A stretch of DNA of 64,000 bases from Pagrus major. Lineage: Eukaryota > Chordata > Actinopteri > Spariformes > Sparidae. Location of the stretch: contig NC_133227.1 in assembly GCF_040436345.1 (NCBI RefSeq), positions 25,542,671 to 25,606,670 of the forward strand, written 5' to 3'. Numbering within the stretch: position 1 is the first letter of the stretch; each line of letters opens with the position of its first letter. Shown piece after piece: positions 39,201 through 52,700 of the stretch. Both the position numbers and the translations under genes were made by a program. The notes beneath the pieces are model-generated. The model was not told where the DNA came from. It was given only the letters and a program-made list of their open reading frames with translations, and ran no database searches.

Positions 39201-42200
39201 ACTGTTATGCTATTAAAAAAAACTCACTGTGACTCATCTGGTGCTTCCCTGAAACTCCTGATGACTCTACATGTTACTCTTGGTACAACTCTGATATCTG
39301 GTTTTCAGATAGAGTAGACTGATTACACAGAACCCTCCAAGTCTGGCTGAGAGTGTGACAAGCCAGAAGAATATAAAGAACTGTTGGCAAATTCTATTCT
39401 TTTGTGGATTTTCTCTGCTGTCCTCACAGAAAAGACAAAAAGATCAGAGCTGTAAAGCCTGTAATGATTTATTTGTTTGATAGCTATTTTTTCTGTGAGT
39501 GATACCAGTCTTTCTGTTTGTCTGATTGACTGACCGACCAACCAACTGGCCGACCAGATGATGGTCAATATTTCATCCCAGACTAAAAACCTCCTGTGAC
39601 TTGAGCTGGTCAGATGACAGGAGGCAGCCAGCTTTCCTCCTTACTCATTCACTAACCATGGTTCATGTTTTTTTTGTCTCTTTTCCCTCTTCCTCCCTTT
39701 CTTCTTTTCCATGTTTTTGTTCGTGCTGCGCAGGATTTTCTCAGCTCTGCAGCCCTCGACGGGCCTTCTCTGAACAGGGCCCTCTGCGCCTCATCAAGAG
39801 CGCATCTTTCTTTTCAGGTTGGCGCTTAAAACTGGCCATGACTGACATGTGCCAGTTGCATGCGTGTGTGTGTGTAGGCTGTACTCGCGGTAGTAATGGT
39901 TGTAGAGGCCTCAACTGTCAGCGGCTGCATGCCTGTGTAGTAATTCTTGCACTAGGAGTGGTAGCAGTAGTAATAGCATGCAATATCACAACACATCTGC
40001 AGATAACTTGGGTCAAATAGAAGCTTCTTCCTGGAGGTGGTTCCTCTTCAAAAACCAGAGGATGTCTTCCCCTAAATTTGTTCATTTTGGACAGATGAGA
40101 ACATTTGCAAAATTCAGTAATTTTATCCCCAAATTAAATGAACCTAAACAACACAAACTGCCTCTTAGTGAATCACAGAGGGATATTTATGTCTTCAAAC
40201 ACCTTTTGTTCCTTTGTTTTGCTAATGGCAGTGTCAAATTAAACTTCCTGCTCTGTCAGCCATAAAGCTGTCTTATCATTAAATACGTCTGCCAGCACTA
40301 TCTGACCCAGGCCTGCAGGTGTATCACGCATGCAGAAACGGTGTGGGTTTTCACTGGTGTTGGTGGCTGTAGTTCTAGGTTTAAGTTTTTTTAGCTACTT
40401 CTCCTCTTTCGTGTTCATCACTCACATCACAGACTTTCTCTAACTTCTTTATCCTGCTCAGTGACCGTGATACTTGGGCAATTCATATAAGCTTTATGAC
40501 ACCAGTCAATGTTCAGTGGACTGTTGTATTCTCATCTTTTGTTTAATTTCTTATATACATTCACATATATATATATATATATATTCAGGAACATCCATTC
40601 TTACATCCATAAAGTTACACACGGTCTTCTGTGGACTGGTGAGCTGCTCCACTTGAGCAATTGGTGTGGAAATGCTTTGTTCAAGGGCACGCAAGTGACT
40701 TAATATTCCTCTTGCTCATAATCCCGCTTCCTAAAATGTTGTGCACAGTGTTTACGGGTGGGCACAGACGTCTCACCAGCAGTGACAGGCGCTAAAAACC
40801 CCACAATATAACCTACTGTATTGCCCATGTATCATCACTGTAAAGAAATGAACTGAATTCTCTCCTGGTGAGTTTTTTGATCAGCTTGGTGTCTTTTTGC
40901 AGGAAGAGCAAGTACTTATGTTTGCCTTTTACTAGTCAGAACACACAGCTGCACAAAGTGTTTAACAGACGATTTTGATTAAGGCCTTGTCAACACGTAT
41001 ACAGATATTTCTCAATTTTTATTTTAGTTTTGGCCTCTCATTCACATGCAAATGACATTTTATCTCACCTCTATCCATGCATGCACATCGATACTTGAAA
41101 CAACAACAAAAACAATGGTGGACTGGTTAGTTTACATTTGCTTAGCACTGCTAGGCTGTGTGCCAGAAAGGTGTCTAATGACAAGCAAATCATAATAAAT
41201 AATGATAATGGATGCAATAAAATTATAAAATGCTAATACATAAATAATATGCAGTTGTTGTCAGTGTTTTAAGCTACTATTGCATGCTCAGAATATACTT
41301 GACCTGTCGCTGATATGGATGTTATCACCACCTCCTGGCCCGGCATGCTTGTTGAGCATTTGAAATTGTTTTGAGTTCTCGTGTGTACAAATGAAGGTCG
41401 TTGGACAGAATTTTCTTCTTCTTTTTTTTTAATGGAGCGGGAAAATGTCCATTTAGAAAAATGTCTGTATACGTGTGGTCAAGGCCTGAGTGCAGCAATA
41501 GAATAATGAACTGTAGTACACTAAAACTCAGATCTTTATCATTTATTATATCAAGCTGATCAGAGACCTCCTGTGTCAGAAGTATTCAGTGGTTATTCCT
41601 CCCTCATTGTTGCTGTAGTGAAGTGGTGGCAAGTTTTAGAAAAATAGCTTCTCCCAGAGGCATGGTGCCGACCCACAATCCTGTTCAGGGCACCCTTACG
41701 TCGGCATGGCATGTAGCTCTCTCAGTTATGCAATGTTGGTATGGTCATAACGCACACAGGAGTGCACATACACACAAATACTCAGAAGCTTTGCAAAAAA
41801 AAAAAAACTCCTGTTGACTTGCTCATTAATCATCTCCACTGCACATTAAAGCCTCTCTGCCGCAAAGCATTGACAGTATTCTCATTTTGCCCCAAAGTGT
41901 CGACGAGAAGGACATTTGAGAACGAGCAAACAGGCTCGGTGACATCTATATTATTGAGTGTGTTGTTGAAAGCTACATCAAAGCTGTAGATGGCTGCTGT
42001 AGATTGTGACAGGGAGTGAGTCCGTGAGCAACAGCGTGTTACAACAGTAGTGCTTTTTGCTGTTTTTGTTTTGCTTGTGACACTTCCTGTTTTTGGTGTT
42101 ACAAAACAATGGGTGCACTTACAGCATGACAGTCAATCCGTTACAGGCGTTTCACAGTAGAAATTAGTCCTGCGCTTGTTTGGGGCCTTTATTTTTGGGT

Positions 42201-43684
42201 GACCTCCCAGTTGGTTTCTAATCTAATGTTGGTACAGTTGTTTTGAACAAACCACCAGGCCTTTTTTATGCTACATTAAAAATAACTTTTCAAGCAATTT
42301 CAACCTAATCTTGTGAACAGTTTTATTTCCTGGATATAAGTTGTATGTAGTAAAAGTAATCATGCAGTTCGTTAGGGACAAATTTAACTTCACTTGCCAA
42401 AGCTCAGACATGGATGCTGAGGCACTCAAAAGCAATAGCCTCTGTATTTGTTTGTGAGCTACTCAAGGCTCTGACTCCGTGGTGATAAGAGCATCCTCAG
42501 TGTGCATGGTGCTCCATTTTGCTGATTATGTTTTCTGTATCTGACGTTTTTTTGTCTTTTTTTTGTTTGTCATCCCTCTTACTTCCCTCTTTTTAATTTT
42601 TTGCTTTCGTACTTTCTCTTGATCTTAACTCTTTTCTTTCTTATATCTCTCCTTTCTGTTTCTTTTTCACCTTTCAACCTTTGACCTTTGTCTCACTCTC
42701 CCCTCTCTCTCTGAACCCCTTTCCCTTACCCTCAACCCAACCCCGTCATTTTGTTTCTCGACACCCCCTCTCCCTTCCTCCAGGCCACAGTCACCCGATG
42801 GACATGCCTGGCCGAGGGCTTTACGATGAGAGGGACAGCGGCATCGCCAGGTCAGGTAGGTTAATTAGACTAGGAGCCAAAGCCTGGATTGACCTACACT
42901 CAACGCAGCTTTCAGCTCTTCGCTTTGAATTGCATTCACATTTATTCTTGTCAAGACCAAAGTGGTTAAGGTACAGAGAAGATCAAGTGTAAGTCAGGAA
43001 ATGAATAAACAATTGTAGAGTGAAGCACTTCCTGGGTCACAATGGATGACCTGCTTTCACTTGACTGTTTAAGGTCAAGAGAGTGAACAGTTACACAACC
43101 GTCGGATACTTTAACCGGCGCTGCATCAGCTGCGACTTCACTTGTGTGGTATGCAGACGCACATGCACACATTTTCCATTCATTAAAACGACCCATAGGT
43201 GCCCCCTACCAGAAAACCAGAAAAGAAGACGATGATGCGGTGGTTGAAGATGGTGTGGATTTGTTTACAGGGCCTCCAAGGCCCGGAAAACCTTGTGCAA
43301 TGGAAACTGACCCCTGCCCCCACCCCCTTTGCTCTGCCCCCCTACCCCCCTCTACAAACACCACCATGTCCCACTGGCATGGCTGGCATGAGGGGAATTG
43401 CGCTTTCTGCTCAAACCCGGGTCACATGCAGAGGATTAAATATAGCAGCTCTCAAAACCCGCTACTAGTAAATGAGCTTCTAATTCGAGCCTCGTCCTCT
43501 CATCTCCACTCTCATCACCTCCCCGCTGCGGTGGGGCTGGAGAGCTCTTTATCTAACTCTGACACGTCCCTCCGTGAAACGAACCTCTCTCATCTTTTAC
43601 TATAGCTAATCTCCTCTAGCACGGTTTTCCTTTATAACGTCACTCTCATTCACTCACCTCATGAAGTTCATCTTGCTTTATCTC

Positions 43685-43769
<85 letters not shown>

Positions 43770-46700
43770 CGATCACACACCATCTAAATGGCTCATGTAA
43801 CCATTGATCATAGCCCTGCTGCCTGGGCTGTAAATAACCCTGTGATCAGGGCTGGTATTCTGTGTGAGTGTGGGTAGGTTTTCATTATCATGCCAGCCTG
43901 GTGCTAAGCCAGGTTGTCCAACAACTGCAGCATGTGACTGTTAGCAGGCTATATGATATTAGATCTCATATGAATGCTATCCAGAGTGGGTTTTAGGTTA
44001 AGGGGAAGAGGGCTGATTGTGTTTTGTGTGCTGTATTTGTTGCCCTTTTCAGGTTCTTTGTCTTAGTAAGAACAGTTATTGTCCTCTAGATTTCTGTCTA
44101 GCTCTCTGTGGTAGTGTGTGTGGATGTGTGTGTGTGTGTGTGTGTGTACAAAGTGTCATTCAGAATGAGTAGCCCTACGCACTTGTTGTCTGACTCACTC
44201 TTGTCCTTTTTCTCTTCTGTCACCCACCATTCCTTCCATCTGTTCCCTGTTCTCCTCCTCATTCTTGTGCTCTGAATCCCTCTCCTCCCTTCTATCCACC
44301 TCCAATCCTTCTCTCCATCTTTTCGTCTGTCCCTTTAGCCTCTCTGAGCAGCCTGTTGATCACTCCCTTCCCATCTCCTGGCTCCTCCTTGACCAGCAGC
44401 TGTGCATCCAGCTACCAGCGCCGATGGCTCCGCAGTCAAACCACCAGCCTGGAGAATGGCGTCTTCCCCCGATGGTGAGACACATATGTTCAAACATATT
44501 TTACATCGAACGTGCTTACAAATAACGAAACTTGCACATATTGACTGGACATGCATTGAAGACCAACTATAGAGAGGAAAGTCCTTAGCGTGCACACTTA
44601 GAGTAGTTAAAGTGACAAACTGAAGAGGGAAACAAGTGTTCAATATTCATAGACTTTTCTGCACACACTTAAGAGAGTCTCTCCTTATCCCTCACCCCAC
44701 CTCCATTTTTCTTCCCTGCCCGGGGCCTCCATCAGGCTTCTGTAAAGTTTATCCTGCAAGGACTTCCTCAGAATCCAGCAGGCAGCTGGGAATGCACACT
44801 GCTGCTATACACTAATAACTGCACTCACAAACACATTTGCGATGCTGTGACTAGACAGAATGCTGTGTCGACCTGTCACTGTAAATGCAGCTGTCGGCGT
44901 CTGAGTGCTCTAATCTTCCCGGCGCTCCAGTTCAGCAGCAACAAAGCATCTTGTTTACCAGCTGGCCAGGGTTAAAATTTTTCTTTGCTTAGCAGATGTG
45001 CCCAAGTCTCTTAAGTAGAATATTTACTGGAAATTTTGAAGCAGTAGGCAGCAGTTGTGAGAGTATTAACCTGCTGCTAAGTACAAGAAAGACACTTTAC
45101 AAAGGAGACCTTAAACATTGCTCTAATTAGTTTTGTGAGGTAATATGTAAGGTAAAATGTATATGCGTACATGTTTGAGCTCATGGCAGTTGTTTTCTTT
45201 TAAGCTGACTCCATGTGTGCCCCGTCCTGATAGGTCAGTTGAGGAGAGCTTCAACATGTCTGATGAAAGTGGCGGACCAAGCCTCGGTGTGGCTCGGAAG
45301 AAGAAGATCGCCATCGGGGTTATCTTCATGCTGTCCCCCAACCCGGAGGAGAACAACCGCTTCCAGGATTTCTTTTTCTCGCACTTCCCTCTTTTTGAAA
45401 GCCACATGAACAAACTCAAGAGCGCCATCGAACAGGTGAATTGATATATTTGACTGTGATTATATACCAACTGCATGCTGTAAGAGTTGAACTTCTTGAT
45501 TTCCCTTTTTTGATTGTTTGTATTTCCTCCAAAGATTATTGTTTTGTTGTATGTATGTAGAGGTTTGTAGAGGTTTGTTCCTCTTACTTCTTTTCCTGTG
45601 TTTGTATTCTTGCTCACCTCCCTGATTGACACGTTGGACATAAGCCTGTCAGTGAGATCTATTTAGCAGTGACATATGAATAGTCCCCAATGCAAACCTT
45701 CGACCCTCTGCTGTCGTAATGAGCAGAGTTGCTGTCAGATTGACCGGTCAATGATCATACCTTTTTCAATCTTTGGCTTTGTTTACTGGTGTCTGTGTTT
45801 GGCACAGTCAAAGCTCTGGATGGCTTCCAGCTTTACCATCCATTTTCAATTCTGCCCCCAACCCCACCCGTCTCTTCTCCCTCGCAAATTCCTTGCTCCA
45901 CCTTTCCTGTTACTTTGTTTGTCAGCTTGAGTGCCAAATATCTCAAACACATTTGTGTTGTGTCACTCTCAAGGCCATGAAGATGAGTCGGCGGTCAGCT
46001 GATGCCAGCCAGAGGGCCTTGGCTTACAGCCGAATGGTGGAAGGTCTCAACGAGTTCAGGTGGGGCAACAACTCACATTCACTGTCTACGACACAGACAA
46101 TAATCTTACATCATTTGTATTTTCCTAATTTCTCTCAGGGACAAACTTGCAAACATGTCATAAACACCTTATAACACAGTCAACTTGTTAGGGAGTGTCT
46201 TTGCCTACAGTAAGGGGGCATCACTTTATAACTTTAAAGTTTGTTTTACTGAGATTATTATGCAATATATCATGAGGATTCGCAATATAACGTCAATTAG
46301 AACAGTATGTTTCCCAGGGCACAAACCAGCCAAACACAATCACTCACTGTTACCCTAAGCCAGGATGTTTACTGTCTTTTTACTGCATGTTCATTGGTGA
46401 ACTTTCAAACAGCTCCAGCTAACATCATCGTGCTATTCAGTTTCTATGTACTGTGGCCAAACACCCATTCTTTCCCTGCGTGTACACAGAAAGGTCTCCA
46501 CGTCATAGACACTATGAAAAATGTGACATTTAAAATTTCCGGGAAAAAAAGCTGCCAGGAAATTGATGCTAGACCTAAAAGATATCTGCGGATATCAGTC
46601 CTCACTGCATGTTATGAGACATTTACAAACTGTGTGGTTTACAGGATTATGTTTCCTGATAGTGAGGTAATGTAGGCAGGATAGGATGCAGGAAAGAAAG

Positions 46701-49700
46701 GTATGAGTGAGAGAGAAAGGAGAGAGAACCTGCTGCACTGCTGACTCCTCATCTTAATTCTTGTTTTTTACTTTGTTTTTACCTAGGATATATCTGAAAT
46801 GAACCAACTTCTCACGTCACAAATTTCCCATTTTAACTCCTCACATAAAGTTCACCCATATCTAAAGTGCCTTACATGCATTTTTATCCAAGGACTGGTC
46901 TTGTGAATTAGCAGTAAGACACTTACAATGCTCCTTAAAGTAGGTCACCATGTCCTCATACTTGTCCTGTGTTACTCATGTAATGGCACTAACATTTGGG
47001 CAGCTTTAATTACCTGAGAAGTATTTTGCACATGCCTTTTATTCCAAGCATAGTTTGCAAAGCTTGTTGGTAACCAGTTTGTTTTCCAAAAGTGTATCAC
47101 GTAGGGAGGTAAACTGTTGCTGATATCATCTGACATTCACCAGCTGATGGTGTGCGCAGACAAAAGAAGCATCTTATCTATCGGCATAGATTACACGAGA
47201 ACATTTTTGCTTTAATATTTATTTTGTTCACGAGGCAATGGTGACATTAATTCTACACAAACATATCATAAAATGCACCTTTTGTTATAATGTTTGATCT
47301 TAACAGTTGAATCAAATGCCAGAGATAGTCCCTTGCTAGCATAGGCCTCATGATACTTTTCAGTAAGCATTTAGTGTCTCTGTAAGAAGGTTAATTTATG
47401 GGATCTGAGGGAATAGAGGTGAGGTAAAGGGATTCTGTAATCCTGCTCCAGTTACTGATGCCTTGTGCTGAAGTGTCGTAGCAATCAATAATTAATGATT
47501 ACTCACTGTGGTTTATGTGTGAGATAGCATGATGCTAACAGCCTGTGTTGCTGGTAAGAGATGTTGAAATATGTTGTGTAACAGAAAGGAGAAACACACT
47601 GTTTCCTACCTGTCTTGAGCAAACCACAGGTGTTGCATTATAACTGCAGTACATGCTGGGAGTTCTTACATTGGTTGGCTTTGGTTGTGTTTAGGGAAGC
47701 TTAGGTGACCAAAGTTTTAGATGCTACCAGTTACTTCCCATCTCTTCACCATAATCAGCATTTGTCACAGCATGAAATCATAAATTTGTCGGGTTTTTAT
47801 TCCAAAATGGTGTGTTTGTGTGAGATATTCTTGTTAGTACTGTGTGACAGATTGGTGGTACTCCTAAAACACTTACTTATTTTATGTATGGCATGCATGC
47901 CTGCTTCCCCCACTACTTTCACTTGAAACATGCACACTGGCAGGCAGTTCCCTGTCTGAGGTCCCCTCATTGCTGCAGTCATATGCCTGTTGGCAGCCGG
48001 CCACAGCAACCCAAGCCTCCTGAGTGGCAACCCTATCTACCTCAGACACTGGCCACGGGGCACCAGAATAGTAAATAATATGTGAGTGCCAGCAGGAGGA
48101 ACGCTATTGCTCAGAGCAAACAAAATATCTGTAAAATCTCACCTTCAGACAGCAGCTAAATATAAGCGTAGCCACCTTTGCCATTAAGGGGTTTTGACTT
48201 CATGGAAAATTACAGAAGGAAAGTGGAAGAAATGCCTTTGCCTGATGCTGCTTTGACGTTGTTGGATGGTGTGCGCACACAGATACTCCCGCATGCAGTC
48301 ATAGATAAGCTGCGCACTTAGCAGAGGCATGTGTACATAAAAGTGACACCAGCCTATATTGGGGTTATGTTAGGGGCTGCAAGCTGAAGCACTGAGAGAC
48401 ACAAACCCACTCAATGCAGCAGGGAGAGGAGTCTAATTCCCATTTTAACCAGACATAACTGATGCTAAGAATGCAGTTTTATCCTAAACTGAGATTGATT
48501 AGTAACTGGAACCGCAATATGTCAATGAGCATAACTGTGCAGCTATGACTTGGAATATTTACGAGGGTCACAGAAGTCAAAAGCCATAGTTGAGGTCAGA
48601 AGTGTTTGAATTGCTGCCCTCCATAGTGAGGTAATTCAAATCTGGCTGATCAATCTGACACATCAGTTTAATTTCACATCACAGCTGTGCTCTTTAAAGT
48701 TCACCTGAACAGCTGCTGCTGCAGAGAAGATGAGACGAGATCTCCCCGCTGGCTCGGTGTCAGACAGTGAATGTACAGCAGGTCAAGTAGGTCTTAAATG
48801 GGCCACAGATAAGTCAACCTGTTTATAACACAGGAATGAGTAAAGCATTATTGGCTCATTTGATGCTGCTGTCTGGATCATCTCTGCCCTGAGAGAGCCT
48901 GAGACATGTTTTGGGTGTGAGTGACATCAAGTCCATTCTGGTTTACTCTGTTTATGTGTCTCTTTAACTTCTTACCAACTGGTGTGCTTGTAATAACTTG
49001 TTCTTATTGAATGATTCATTTATTGGAGTGAGTAAGCGAGACAATTAATCATTCAATTACAGTTTTCTTCATAGTCATAAGGCACCTGGAGCTGTAAAAA
49101 CTGGGTTGTTTTGAAAGGACAGCCTGCAAGGCATTTTTCTCAGAACTGGAATCCTTGTCAACTACTACAGTGAACTTCTCTTAACTGTCATTCTGTTGTT
49201 TATTATTCACGACAGGTGTAGGGCTACAAAAAAAGGAACTGCTTGCAACAACTGTATTGAAATGATTTTAAAGTATTTTTTTCTTCTTTTCACACCTGGT
49301 TTATAACTTCCTCGTATAAGCCTGTAAACCAAGACTACACGTGGTGTTTTGTCTTCCTTGGAAAATGTATCAACCAAAAATAGCTCGATTACAGGAATAC
49401 TGGAGTTCTGATGAAGGTCATTTTTACTGTGTGACACCTGTGCTTTCTCTCAGCATGCAAACCTGTCTGCATCTCCTCTGTCACTGGGCTCTTCATAGGT
49501 CAAATAGTTTGTGAGTTTAGTGCAGAATTAACCTTGTTTTACTGCCAGAGATCGCGTGCAGGTTCCAGTAAGACTAAATGAAGCTCTGAAAACACCACAG
49601 AGTTTTTATTCCTTATCAGAAGGACCTGCAGAGTCTTGTGGCGGATCACCTAAGGTGGTAGCAGCAGGTTACATTATTGCAGCTTATTTTATGATGTTTA

Positions 49701-52700
49701 TTTGGTTTAACTTTACTTTTAATTTAGCCTGGTTGTAGCCTGTGTTTGCTGAAGATTGCAGTTGTAATATTGATTAATTTAGTATGTTTGCAAGAAATCA
49801 GAGTAAGCTGATAAAACCGTCAGAGACACCTCGCCCTCTAATGAAAACTAGCAGCTGTTTTTTGATTATCTGTCCATTTTTGCTTTTCAAACCCAGACTC
49901 GAGCAGCTGCGGTCCATATTTCAGCTCTGACTAAAAACCGCCTGATTCTCAACATTCCTCAGGCTGCAGAGATTCCCCTCTGCCCCTGTGTCAAAGCTTG
50001 GCCCCCAGCCGAGACATGCTCACCAACACACCCCACGTTCCATGGAAACTCCAGTCCTTCTCAATGGACAAATGCCCCAACTGAAGCCACATACAGATAG
50101 ATATACACACAAACGCACTGTACAGAGCAAGAGACGGGGTTGTGTGTGAGTGCGCGCAAGTTCGTCAGACTGTTACAAACACACATACACAACCAAGGGT
50201 CTCCCATGGCCTGAGCGCAGACAGCGAAGCTCTGTGAACTGAGATCTCTTTTGTTTACCCCAATAGACAATAACGTGTCTGTTCTCTCTGTCTGTTTTCT
50301 CTCTTTTTCCCCTCCTTCTCTTTCATTCGCTCTGTCCCTCTTTCATCCACACCTCCTTCGCCGTACCTCATCTCCAGGATGACCATCTGCGACCTCTACA
50401 CCATGCCCCGAGTGGCTGAGCCCGTCTGGTTGACCATGATGTCTGGGGCGTCGGAGAAGAACCAGCTCTGCGGGCACTTCATGAGGGAGCTCTCCCTGCT
50501 GATGGAGCAGGCCTCCAAGAACCAGTTGAGTGTCTGCTTGTACTTATACCTTGTCCCCACCAGCAGTCACAAAATCTCTAAAAATGTTGCAGGAGTTTCA
50601 GAGGTTGCATCCTAAATGCGAGTCGAGGTGAATTATATCAGAATTCCTTTTCAAACAGGTATATACTATGTCACATAGTGGTTTTTAGCAGTTGTATGGT
50701 CCACGGTTATGATTGTAAACTAAAATCAAAACTAAATTTAAACAATACGCTTTTAGACAAACCAAAACAATATTGCCTGGTTACAAAACTAATTAAAACA
50801 GAATAAAAATATACGGATATTAATCTAATTTTAAGTATTTCAAGAATAATGGCTTGAACACACTACACGACTTTCAAAGTTGTCTGGTCGTTCTCCTGTT
50901 CACACGACACAACTTTTCTGCCTTGTAGTCGAGAGTCTTACGGTCGTTTTCACACTACATGATTGATCAGTGACAAGGCGTCACACACTACATGATCACA
51001 CGTGCCAGACGAGACACAGGGATGAGACGATTCCAGGTTGTGCGCTGATTTGCAAAAAAACTGCAAATTTTCCTCCATATGCACTCATGCCTGGTTAGAC
51101 TGGGCTGAGAGATCACACGCTGACAAGCTGTTCATGAGCTTCTGGATTGACTTTTTGAAAAGTTCACACATGCCAACCGCCGTTCACGAGAGCGTGCGCC
51201 AATCTGCCCCTGATCTGGGGCTTTTTGTTGGCCAGCTCCAAAAACCATTGGGGACTGCACGATCAGGTCCATTTATTGCCATTTTGCAACTAAGGGTTGG
51301 ATAATGAAATGACCATTGTAGCCCCTTAATGCTACGCATACGTAAAAACATATCCAAATAATTGAATTAGAAGCATTTAGTAGGACATTTTGTAAATACA
51401 TTTTGTGTGTATATGTAGCTACATACTTGACATCCATGCCTTGCCAAACGAAACCTTTTGTTGAAAAACTGAAACTAAACTTTCAAACACAAACTGAAAA
51501 GTGTTCGCCCTTATGGATCTGCTGAAAAGGAATCAAACAAGCTCACTGATCAAACAAGCTCACTGATCATATGAACAGGAAAAGACATTAACAGCAGTAT
51601 TAAGAAATCTTACACATGCATAGTACTTCCCGGACAAGCCTATCAACAGAGAAACAAATACAGGTTCACACACACTATTCACTCTATCTCCCCCCCACAC
51701 ACACATACACACTTTCTGTGGTCTATCTGTCCCTTTCTTACACACACACACACACACACACGCTGTGAATGTTTCACCCTCTTTGCATTTACTTGTCTGC
51801 CTCAGAGGGAGCTGTGAATGAGAAGATCCCTGCCAGTCTCTAATTGCTTATTGTTGCTGTTACAAAGCCACGTCAAACCACTGCTAGTTGTACATAAATG
51901 AATTGGTAGCAAGGCTTTTATTGAACACAGCACCCGTCTTCAGTACAGTTGATTTTAAGTATCATTCAGTTTACTGAATTATTACATCAAGTTGATCTTA
52001 AAGGTCAAGAATAATTGCCGATATTTTTAAAAGATGCGTGTGATTTTCTGATCTTTATCACAGAGTTACGCATTAGAGATCAATCCTGTATCTTCTTTCA
52101 TTCTGTTGTAAATGCCATGTCTGCAACTAATGATTTTTCATTACCAATTACTTAAAGTCAAGTCACTTTTATTTATGCAGCCCAAAATCATAATTGCATT
52201 GCCTCAGTGGGCTTTACAATCTGTACAGTGAACGTTATCCTCCTTAGACCCTCGACTCAGAGCCAAACACGATGTCTTAAACTTGCCTTGAACTTCAATC
52301 TTATCTATTTATTTCACAATGATATTTTTTTCCTCCCTTCATTCATTCATTCAGTCTTTATTTAAACAGTACTTCACTTTCTTTTGCATGGACAATGACT
52401 ATAAGATAAACATAAAAAAGCCTACATTAAAGGAAAATGGACTGAATAAGGGAAAGTGTTCAAATAAAAAAACAAAAAACGACAATATAGGATAAAAAGA
52501 TGCAATAAAATCACAACACAACAAGGGATAATGGCCAAGTTAACCTTAAAGATCTACACCTCGCTCAGATTTGACAAATACAGGAACAGAAATAGTCAAG
52601 CTGCCAAATAAATCATGTGATCCAACTTTAACTTGGTATTTTTTGCTTGATTAAAGACTTAATGGTTAGGACAATAGGAGGAACAGTGGAAACTCTATCA

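Noticed and set aside
45123..45641. Open frame of 172 codons on the minus strand
   Set aside because: It overlaps fnip1 exon 10 antisense and shows no recognisable domain.
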